NCBI GenBank assembly: GCA_017419895.1
Contig: JAFOKI010000059.1
Span: 1-7,462, forward strand
Source: Eubacterium sp.
Lineage (GTDB): Bacteria; Bacillota; Clostridia; Peptostreptococcales; Anaerovoracaceae
Reading direction: 5' to 3'
DNA length: 7,462 bases
Under the pieces are notes generated by a model. That model was given only the letters and a program-made list of their open reading frames with translations. It was not told the origin of the DNA and searched no databases. Of the stretch, positions 1-5,537 are shown in pieces. Both the position numbers and the translations under genes were made by a program. The first letter of the stretch is position 1; each line of letters begins with the position of its first letter.

Positions 1-501
1 GAAGCCCTGATGGATTTCTCGAATGAAAGGACGGGAGCGCTCATTGTCTTCGAACGTCAGACGGCACTTGAGGATATAGCTGAAACGGGTACAAAAATCA
101 ATGCCGAGATTACTGACCAGATGCTTGGGAATATATTCTATGAAGGCGCACCGCTTCACGACGGAGCAGTCATAATAAGAGGGGATAAAATCTATTCGGC
201 GGGATGTGTGCTTCCGCTTTCGGACAACAAGACTATAAGCAAGAGCCTTGGCACACGTCACAGGGCCGGTCTCGGTATCAGCGAGAAATCCGACGCGCTC
301 GTGATGATCGTAAGCGAAGAAACAGGCATAATATCTGCTGCAGAGAACGGCAAATTCAGAAGGCCTCTGACTGAGATAGAGGTCACGCAGATACTGACCG
401 ACCTTTATATAAATTCGGCGGAGGCAGCCGGATCGTTCTCGCTGGGAAGACTCCTTGAAAAACTCGGCTTAACCAGGAGCGGAAAGGAGGATGAACGATG
501 A
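1..501 (+). CDS. cdaA: Diadenylate cyclase CdaA (DisA_N/DAC domain), 5'-truncated by window edge
   Basis: Condenses two ATP into the second messenger c-di-AMP. CdaA is the membrane-bound cyclase type of Bacillota, normally about 270 residues with three N-terminal membrane helices before the DAC domain. Only the last 166 residues are visible. The reading frame is open from base 1, so the ATG at 10 is internal and the membrane part lies outside the window. The two DAC signature motifs are present: D-G-A inside LHDGAVII (codons at 160-168) and R-H-R inside GTRHRAG (256-264), which together form the ATP and metal site. The VSEETG stretch and the end of the domain also match CdaA from memory of the B. 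subtilis protein. The stop overlaps the cdaR start (ATGA), so the two are translationally coupled and probably made together. DisA is unlikely, because no DNA-binding C-terminal region follows the DAC domain. Confidence 0.95.
   Translation, partial: EALMDFSNERTGALIVFERQTALEDIAETGTKINAEITDQMLGNIFYEGAPLHDGAVIIRGDKIYSAGCVLPLSDNKTISKSLGTRHRAGLGISEKSDALVMIVSEETGIISAAENGKFRRPLTEIEVTQILTDLYINSAEAAGSFSLGRLLEKLGLTRSGKEDER
484..490 (+). promoter_or_regulatory. Strong Shine-Dalgarno for cdaR inside cdaA
   Basis: AAGGAGG lies within the last codons of cdaA, seven bases before the ATG at 498. It fixes the cdaR start and, with the ATGA overlap, supports translational coupling. Confidence 0.85.
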
Positions 502-1763
502 GAAGCAAAAAAGCAAACGTCGTCATAGCCCTCCTGGCAGCAATAGCGCTTTGGGTATATGTTGCGGGCGAGACGAACCCTGAAACCAAGAAAACATTCA
601 GAAGCATACCGATCAAATACCAGAACTCGCAGACGCTTACAGACAACAATCTCGCGCTGATGTCGTACAGTGATACTGAACTTTCGATAACGGTGACGGG
701 AAGAAGAAGCGAGATAGGAAAGATCACCGAAAATGACATTACTGCGACGGTAGACCTCGCGAAAGCGTATGCGGGGCCAAATACTTTGTCGATAGATGTA
801 ACGACCCCTGACGGCGTCGAGATCTCACGGCAAAGCATACGTGACGTGCAGGTCGAGGTAGAAAAACTGATTTCAGCCAGGAAAGAGATACGCGTAAGCT
901 ATCTCGGTGAGTTCAGCGATGACAGCGAGCCGACAACTGTGTCGACAGATCCCGACGCGATCACGGTAAGCGGAGCCGAGTCCCTTGTCGAAGACGTTGA
1001 GTACGTCAGGGCAACTGTGGAAGGCGGCGCGCTTGGCGACGAGGAAATGGTGACGACATCCAAACTCGTTGCGGTAGACCAGTCCGGAAAAGAAGTCGAA
1101 AATGTGACCCTATCGCAGAAAACCGCCACGATAGTTTCGGTGCTCTATATCACAAAGTCTGTTCCGCTGAATCTTACAATAACTGGTGAGAGCGATGAGG
1201 ACTTTGAGCGCACATATGAAGATCCTCCGTCGATGATAACGGTCAAAGGCCCGATCACGGCTCTCGGCGAGACCGAACAGATCGAGGCTTATTCGATCGA
1301 TATCTCCGGACTTGAAGAAGACACGGCGATTCCGATCGAGCCGATACTTCCTGAAGGTGTTGTATTGACCAAGGCATTCGAGAACATGCAGCTCGTCGTT
1401 AAGGTCAAACCGATCCCCAAGGACAACGAAAAGAAACTGCTCGTATTTGGGGCGGAAGAAATAACGGTTGAGGATCTCGACCCGCTGCTTGAAGCTCAGA
1501 TCAACGCGGGCGATATAACCGTGGAACTGACGGGCACAAAAGAACAGATCGACGCAATAGAAAAAGAAGACATAGTCATGGTAATAAGGCTGGGCGGACT
1601 TGAAGTCGGGACTCATACGGTCGATCTTGAAGTCTCGACCGGAAAACCGAATAACGGGGTAGCCGTAACACCGGAATCCGTCAGTGTGACTTTGTCGGAA
1701 AAAACAGTACAGGAACAGGAAGAACCTGCGACTGACACACACGTAACGGATACACCGGAATAA
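498..1763 (+). CDS. cdaR: CdaA regulator CdaR, four YbbR domains
   Basis: Partner of the c-di-AMP cyclase CdaA, anchored in the membrane with its bulk outside the cytoplasm; in other Bacillota it binds CdaA and alters its activity. The 421-residue protein begins with a short basic stretch (residues 2-5) and one hydrophobic helix (about 8-24, with a W-V-Y-V end typical of CdaR), acting as an uncleaved anchor. Four YbbR-like beta-rich repeats follow, roughly at 33-130, 131-219, 220-306 and 313-404. Each carries a recurring pattern of Val/Thr-rich strands plus a 'V-x-G/T-G-x' turn, for example ITVTGRRSEI, ITVSGAESLV, ITVKGPITAL and VELTGTKEQI. The last 17 residues are a polar, Glu/Thr-rich tail with no predicted fold. 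The length and four-repeat layout are as in B. subtilis CdaR. The start is set by AAGGAGG and overlap with the cdaA stop. glmM, the frequent next gene, does not follow. Confidence 0.93.
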   Translation: MRSKKANVVIALLAAIALWVYVAGETNPETKKTFRSIPIKYQNSQTLTDNNLALMSYSDTELSITVTGRRSEIGKITENDITATVDLAKAYAGPNTLSIDVTTPDGVEISRQSIRDVQVEVEKLISARKEIRVSYLGEFSDDSEPTTVSTDPDAITVSGAESLVEDVEYVRATVEGGALGDEEMVTTSKLVAVDQSGKEVENVTLSQKTATIVSVLYITKSVPLNLTITGESDEDFERTYEDPPSMITVKGPITALGETEQIEAYSIDISGLEEDTAIPIEPILPEGVVLTKAFENMQLVVKVKPIPKDNEKKLLVFGAEEITVEDLDPLLEAQINAGDITVELTGTKEQIDAIEKEDIVMVIRLGGLEVGTHTVDLEVSTGKPNNGVAVTPESVSVTLSEKTVQEQEEPATDTHVTDTPE

Positions 1764-1774
1764 CCGGGAAGAAA

Positions 1775-1780
1775 AGGAAG
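1775..1780 (+). promoter_or_regulatory. Ribosome binding site of the SAHH-family gene
   Basis: AGGAAG, with AGGA ending five bases before the ATG at 1784, in a 20-base gap after cdaR. The gap is too short for an obvious separate promoter, so the gene is probably cotranscribed with cdaA-cdaR. Confidence 0.6.
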
Positions 1781-1783
1781 AAC

Positions 1784-3034
1784 ATGAAACCATACGAAAT
1801 CAGAGATATTTCACTCGCTCCATCCGGCGCGCAGAAAATCGAATGGGTAAGGCATAACATGCCGCTCCTTAATAAACTTGAGGAGGAGTTCAAGGTGGGC
1901 AGGCCTTTTGACGGTGTTAAGATCTCTTTGTCGATACACCTGGAGGCCAAGACCGCATACCTCGCTCTCGTGCTTGCGGCTGGCGGTGCCCAAATGGCCG
2001 TCACCGGAAGCAACGTGCTTTCCACGCAGGACGACATTGCCGCCGCGCTTGTTGAGAAAGGCATATCCGTATACGCGTATCACGCGGCAACGAAGGAAGA
2101 GTACGATCGCCACATCGAGATGACCCTCGAACAGAAGCCAAATATCATAATTGATGACGGTGGAGACCTCGTGGGGATGCTCCATACAAAACGTCCCGAC
2201 CTTGCGGAAGAAGTATGGGGCGGCTGCGAGGAGACCACCACTGGCGTGATCAGGCTGAAAGCCATGGAGAGAGACGGCGTACTCAAATTCCCGATGGTCG
2301 CGGTGAATGACGCGAAATGCAAGCATTTCTTTGATAACAGATACGGTACGGGGCAGTCTGTCTGGGACAGCATAATGAGGAACACTAACCTTATAGTTGC
2401 GTCCAAGACTGTCGTCGTGGTCGGATACGGCTGGTGCGGAAGAGGAATCGCGATGAGGGCTTCAGCGCTAGGCGGTTCTGTCATAGTGACGGAGGTCGAT
2501 CCGGTCAAGGCGATAGAAGCCAAGATGGACGGCTACCGCGTAATGACGATGAAGGAAGCTGCTCCGCTCGGCGATATCTTCATCTCTGCGACGGGCTGCT
2601 GCAAGACCATCACAGTCGAGCACATGCTCACGATGAAAGACAGGGCTATCCTGACAAATGCCGGTCATTTCAACTGCGAGGTAGACATGGACGGGCTGGA
2701 AGCCGCTGCTGTCGAGAAGAAAGAGACCCGTGCGAATATAATGGGCTACAAACTCGAAAACGGCAGATGGGTCAATGTGATCGCCGAGGGAAGACTTGTA
2801 AACATCGCGGCTGCGGACGGGCATCCGGCGGAGGTGATGGACATGAGCTTCGCTGTGCAGGCTTTGTCGGCGCTGTACGTGAAAGAACATCATGCCGAGC
2901 TCCCGAAAGCCGTGATCGATGTGAGTAGTGAGATCGACGATGTCGTCGCGAGGCGCAGACTCGAGGCGTGGGGTATCACGATCGACGAGCTTACTGACGA
3001 GCAGAAAGTATATCTTAACAGCTGGGAATTATGA
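1784..3034 (+). CDS. S-adenosylhomocysteine-hydrolase family enzyme, Thermotoga/archaeal short form; probable S-inosylhomocysteine hydrolase
   Basis: NAD-dependent cytosolic hydrolase that splits a nucleosyl-homocysteine (SAH or its deaminated form SIH) into nucleoside and homocysteine, recycling the by-product of SAM-dependent methylation. The 416 residues align throughout with the family. Mapped to human numbering, catalytic residues are D125 (D131), E150 (E156), K180 (K186), D184 (D190) and H295 (H301). The NAD-binding Rossmann motif is GYGWCGRG at 214-221, with E237 placed to bind the NAD ribose. Oddities: the substrate-base motif reads H52-L-E54-A-K56 rather than H-M-T-x-E/Q; human C195 is T189; the C-terminal K-P-D-H-Y-R-Y segment, which reaches the neighbouring subunit's NAD in classical enzymes, is missing (it ends YLNSWEL). 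These traits match Thermotoga maritima and Methanocaldococcus homologues as I remember them, and the HxExK form is associated with inosyl rather than adenosyl substrate. The family is certain; the substrate is inferred. It is therefore not named ahcY outright. Confidence 0.93.
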   Translation: MKPYEIRDISLAPSGAQKIEWVRHNMPLLNKLEEEFKVGRPFDGVKISLSIHLEAKTAYLALVLAAGGAQMAVTGSNVLSTQDDIAAALVEKGISVYAYHAATKEEYDRHIEMTLEQKPNIIIDDGGDLVGMLHTKRPDLAEEVWGGCEETTTGVIRLKAMERDGVLKFPMVAVNDAKCKHFFDNRYGTGQSVWDSIMRNTNLIVASKTVVVVGYGWCGRGIAMRASALGGSVIVTEVDPVKAIEAKMDGYRVMTMKEAAPLGDIFISATGCCKTITVEHMLTMKDRAILTNAGHFNCEVDMDGLEAAAVEKKETRANIMGYKLENGRWVNVIAEGRLVNIAAADGHPAEVMDMSFAVQALSALYVKEHHAELPKAVIDVSSEIDDVVARRRLEAWGITIDELTDEQKVYLNSWEL

Positions 3035-3036
3035 TA

Positions 3037-3057
3037 GGTGGGCCGCTTAGGTCCTCC
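3037..3057 (+). other. Imperfect hairpin just after the hydrolase stop
   Basis: GGTGGGCC (3037-3044) can pair with GGTCCTCC (3050-3057) around a five-base GCTTA loop, with one T-T mismatch and one G-U pair. It begins two bases after the stop codon. No T-run follows, so it is a poor intrinsic terminator. It contains the GGCCGCTT word that recurs upstream of dnaE. Confidence 0.35.
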
Positions 3058-3063
3058 GACAAA

Positions 3064-3081
3064 GCCGCCCGACCGGGCGGC
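3064..3081 (+). other. Perfect 7-bp GC hairpin between hydrolase and UPF0340 gene
   Basis: GCCGCCC (3064-3070) and GGGCGGC (3075-3081) form a perfect all-GC stem with a GACC loop. The following bases (GAAATGATATATAG) have no T-tract, so simple Rho-independent termination is not supported. It ends 13 bases before the Shine-Dalgarno of the next gene. Possible roles are a transcript 3'-end stabiliser, an RNase processing boundary or a pause site; none is shown. Confidence 0.5.
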
Positions 3082-3094
3082 GAAATGATATATA

Positions 3095-3100
3095 GAGGTG
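3095..3100 (+). promoter_or_regulatory. Ribosome binding site of the UPF0340 gene
   Basis: GAGGTG, four bases before the ATG at 3105. It supports that start, as does the family-typical opening of the protein. Confidence 0.65.
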
Positions 3101-3104
3101 CATT

Positions 3105-3728
3105 ATGAGTATCGATCTTGAAAAAATCGGCGCGGACGTAAAATCGGTCTGCGAAGAACTAATAGACACGGCAGGTCTCGAGGCGGGCGATGTTATCGTG
3201 GTCGGCTGCTCGACGAGCGAGATTTGCGGCGAGGCGATCGGGCAGGGATCCAGCTATGACGCCGCGAAAGCCGTTCTCGCGGGACTGAAAATCGCTGCGG
3301 GCGCCAAGAATATAGGCCTCGCGATACAATGCTGCGAGCACCTTAACCGCGCGATCGTGCTCGAGAAGAAAACGCTGGCGGTGATGACCGAGAAGTCGAT
3401 TTCATGCGGAACGGTCCCTGCGCCGGGAGGATTCCCCATAAGGGTCAATGCAGTCCCGCAGGAGCACGCAGGCGGATCGCTCGCAACGGCTTTTTACAGA
3501 AACGCTGAGGAGCCTGTTTTGATAGAAGGGATATATGCCGATGCGGGAATCGACATAGGCGACACACTTATAGGCATGCATCTCAAACGTGTCGCTGTCC
3601 CGGTAAGGACAAAAATCGGCAAGATCGGTGAGGCGAATGTGGTATGCGCGAGGACAAGAGTGCCGTACACCGGCGGAGAACGCGCCAAGTACGATGATGC
3701 GCTGAGCAAAGGTGATATCAAGAGATAA
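3105..3728 (+). CDS. YwlG-like UPF0340 / TIGR01440 family protein, function unknown
   Basis: Conserved soluble protein of Bacillota with no established activity. It is recognised by three family signatures: VGCSTSEICGE (33-43), QCCEHLNRA (75-83) and DAGIDIGDTLIGMHLK (146-161), followed by VAVPVR and the TGGERAKY segment near the end. No signal peptide or membrane helix is seen. At 207 residues it is somewhat longer than the roughly 180 of B. subtilis YwlG as I recall it. The extra length seems to lie around residues 95-120, a Pro/Gly-rich stretch before HAGGS. Cysteines cluster at C35, C41, C76, C77 and C101; the C76-C77-E-H group is part of the family signature and could bind a ligand or metal, which is speculation. 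In B. subtilis the homologue sits next to glyA (serine hydroxymethyltransferase), and here it follows a homocysteine-generating hydrolase, so a link to one-carbon or methyl metabolism is conceivable but unproven. Confidence 0.88.
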   Translation: MSIDLEKIGADVKSVCEELIDTAGLEAGDVIVVGCSTSEICGEAIGQGSSYDAAKAVLAGLKIAAGAKNIGLAIQCCEHLNRAIVLEKKTLAVMTEKSISCGTVPAPGGFPIRVNAVPQEHAGGSLATAFYRNAEEPVLIEGIYADAGIDIGDTLIGMHLKRVAVPVRTKIGKIGEANVVCARTRVPYTGGERAKYDDALSKGDIKR

Positions 3729-3738
3729 GCCGTGCGGC
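3729..3738 (+). other. Short GC inverted repeat at the end of the UPF0340 gene
   Basis: GCCG-TG-CGGC immediately follows the TAA stop (3726-3728). The stem is at most four pairs with a very tight loop, so the RNA hairpin would be weak. It is noted because it pairs positionally with the better hairpin at 3767-3782. Confidence 0.25.
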
Positions 3739-3766
3739 ATGCAGATTGCTTATGGATACAGCAGCA

Positions 3767-3782
3767 GTCCTGAAAACAGGAC
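3767..3782 (+). other. Perfect 6-bp hairpin upstream of gltX
   Basis: GTCCTG (3767-3772) and CAGGAC (3777-3782) form a perfect stem with an AAAA loop. It ends eight bases before the gltX Shine-Dalgarno GAGG. No T-run follows, so it is not a standard terminator. It lies in the gltX leader if the start at 3800 is right. Confidence 0.45.
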
Positions 3783-3790
3783 AGATAACA

Positions 3791-3794
3791 GAGG
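3791..3794 (+). promoter_or_regulatory. Ribosome binding site deciding the gltX start
   Basis: GAGG, five bases before the ATG at 3800. The in-frame upstream starts (TTG 3746, ATG 3752) have no comparable purine run before them, so 3800 is preferred. Confidence 0.6.
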
Positions 3795-3799
3795 ATAAT

Positions 3800-5476
3800 A
3801 TGGATAACAAAAAACTTGCGGAACTGCTTTTTCCGACTATAGATAAGACACCTGAGGATTACGAAAAGATATTCCCGGAAAGAGGTTTGCCGGAAGGCGC
3901 GATGGTAACGAGACTCGGGCCCAGCCCGACCGGATTCATGCATCTCGGAAACCTGTACGGGGCTTTCGTGGATGAAAGACTCGCGCATCAGAGCGGTGGG
4001 ACATTTTTCCTTAGGATAGAGGACACAGATGACAAACGATATGTCGAAGGCGCGGTCGAGCTGATAATCAATTCGTTGGATTTCTTCGGGATCAGATTCG
4101 ATGAAGGCGCGTCAGTAACAGGTGATATCGGCGATTACGGTCCCTATACACAGAGCGAAAGAGCTGCGATCTATCAGTGCTTTGCAAAAAAACTCGTTTC
4201 GGAAGGGAAGGCTTATCCGTGCTTCCTGACCGAGGAAGAGATCGGTCAAATCCGTGAAAAGCAGGAAGCGGCAAAAGAGATGCCGGGCATCTATGGGGAA
4301 TACGCGGCTTGCAGGAATTGGACATATGAACAGGTCGAAGAGGCTGTAAAAGCCGGAGTTCCTTATGTCATAAGACTTAAGTCTGACGGAGTCTGCACGC
4401 AGAACGCCGGGGAAGAAGGCGAGACTGAAGGACGCAGGATCCGTGTCTACGATGCCATCAGAGGCATACTTGACATGCCCGAGAACTTCATGGATACAGT
4501 CATTCTCAAGAGGACAGGTATCCCTACATACCATTTCGCGCATGTCGTGGACGACCATCTGATGAGGACGACACATGTGGTGAGAGGAGCGGAGTGGCTT
4601 CCTTCGCTTCCGATTCACGTCGAACTCTTCGAAAAACTTGGCTGGGAGCTTCCGGTATTCTGTCACACGGCACAGCTCATGAAGATCGACGAAGAAACGG
4701 GAATGAAGCGCAAGCTCTCCAAGCGCAAGGACCCGGAACTCTCGCTCACGTATTACCGCGACCAGGGATATCATCCCGCGGCTGTTCGCGAATACCTTCT
4801 CACGATCCTCAACTCCAATTATGAGGAGTGGAGGCTCGCGAATCCGGATCTTCCGGTAGATGAATTCAAATTCACGACGGAAAAGATGAGCAATTCGGGA
4901 GCTTTGTTCGATTTGGATAAGCTGAACGATGTCAGTAAAGACGCGCTTCTCAGGGTGCCGGCCGCGGAACTCTACGATTTCCTCAAAAAGTGGGCAGCGG
5001 AATTCGCTCCGGAGTACTCGTTCATGTTCGATGACAAAGATTACATGCTGAAGATACTCGATCTCGGCAGGAACGATCAGAAGCCCAGGAAAGACTTTGT
5101 TTACGCGCGTCAGATCGTTCAGTTCATAAGCTATTTCTTCGATGAGACATTCAAGATCGAAGATGAGATCCCAGCGGAAGTTCCGGCGGAGGATGTCGGA
5201 AAAATACTCGCGGCTTACCTCGACACATACGACCACTCCGACGATAACAGTCAGTGGTTCGACAAGATCCGCACGATAGCGACGGATCTCGGCTATGCCG
5301 CGAAGCCAAAAGATTTCAAGAAACATCCGGAGGATTACAAAGGCCATGTCGGCCACGTCAGTACTGTCATCAGGATCGCGCTGATGGGCCGCGCGCAGTC
5401 GCCCGATGTCTGGACTATCCAGCAGATCATGGGTGAAGAAATGACCAGAAGAAGGATCTCCGGATACATGAATTGA
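3800..5476 (+). CDS. gltX: Glutamate-tRNA ligase (class I, clostridial long type)
   Basis: Charges tRNA with glutamate using ATP. From the chosen ATG it is 558 residues, longer than the usual bacterial GltX (about 470-490) but typical of a clostridial branch that begins MDxKKLAxLLFP. The HIGH motif is HLGN at 48-51 within PSPTGFMHLGN; the KMSKS loop is KLSKR at 305-309, the form usual in glutamyl enzymes. The catalytic Rossmann core runs to about 320. The helical anticodon-binding part follows, opening with a clostridial-type SGALFDLDKLNDVSK segment. The Cys-based zinc site of E. coli GltX is not evident: I see only scattered cysteines around 142-173. The start is chosen on GAGG spacing and family homology; an in-frame extension of 18 codons back to TTG 3746 would absorb the hairpin at 3767-3782. 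Whether it also misacylates tRNA-Gln (nondiscriminating, with GatCAB) cannot be told from the sequence. Confidence 0.93.
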   Translation: MDNKKLAELLFPTIDKTPEDYEKIFPERGLPEGAMVTRLGPSPTGFMHLGNLYGAFVDERLAHQSGGTFFLRIEDTDDKRYVEGAVELIINSLDFFGIRFDEGASVTGDIGDYGPYTQSERAAIYQCFAKKLVSEGKAYPCFLTEEEIGQIREKQEAAKEMPGIYGEYAACRNWTYEQVEEAVKAGVPYVIRLKSDGVCTQNAGEEGETEGRRIRVYDAIRGILDMPENFMDTVILKRTGIPTYHFAHVVDDHLMRTTHVVRGAEWLPSLPIHVELFEKLGWELPVFCHTAQLMKIDEETGMKRKLSKRKDPELSLTYYRDQGYHPAAVREYLLTILNSNYEEWRLANPDLPVDEFKFTTEKMSNSGALFDLDKLNDVSKDALLRVPAAELYDFLKKWAAEFAPEYSFMFDDKDYMLKILDLGRNDQKPRKDFVYARQIVQFISYFFDETFKIEDEIPAEVPAEDVGKILAAYLDTYDHSDDNSQWFDKIRTIATDLGYAAKPKDFKKHPEDYKGHVGHVSTVIRIALMGRAQSPDVWTIQQIMGEEMTRRRISGYMN

Positions 5477-5490
5477 CGCGCAAAAACGCG
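5477..5490 (+). other. Weak inverted repeat after gltX stop
   Basis: CGCG (5477-5480) and CGCG (5487-5490) flank a CAAAAA loop right after the TGA. The stem has four pairs and no T-tract follows. It is weak and may be chance. Confidence 0.25.
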
Positions 5491-5501
5491 AAAGAAAGAG
5501 A

Positions 5502-5523
5502 CCGGCCGCTTGGGGCGGACCGG
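5502..5523 (+). other. GC-rich hairpin in the dnaE leader
   Basis: CCGGCCGC (5502-5509) pairs with GCGG (5515-5518) and CCGG (5520-5523) around a TTGGG loop, with A5519 bulged: eight GC pairs. The 3' arm ends 14 bases before the dnaE ATG. No T-run follows. Because it sits so close to the start it could limit ribosome access, or mark an RNA-processing point between gltX and dnaE. It contains the GGCCGCTT word also found at 3041-3048. Confidence 0.5.
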
Positions 5524-5537
5524 ATACGGAAAAACAT

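Noticed and set aside
1110..1793. Minus-strand frame of 227 codons over cdaR
   Set aside because: Low-complexity Phe/Arg/Tyr-rich translation with no family resemblance, overlapping a clear four-repeat CdaR.
3035..3104. SAH riboswitch associated with the hydrolase
   Set aside because: The hairpins are downstream of the hydrolase gene, the 20-base gap upstream is too short for an aptamer, and no SAH-riboswitch core was recognised.
3085..3108. Seven-codon frame overlapping the UPF0340 start
   Set aside because: No ribosome binding site and too short to assess; overlap with the ATG is likely coincidental.
3739..3798. 19-residue open frame ending one base before the gltX ATG, as a leader peptide
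   Set aside because: No Shine-Dalgarno before it, no run of Glu codons (a single GAA), and no terminator/antiterminator pair; probably chance.
3794..3799. GATAAT as a -10 promoter box before gltX
   Set aside because: It overlaps the ribosome binding site and abuts the start codon, leaving no leader, and no -35 box is found at the right distance.
4112..5356. 414-codon open frame on the minus strand opposite gltX
   Set aside because: It lies wholly within a well-supported gltX, its translation shows no recognisable family, and long antisense frames are expected with C/G-biased third positions.
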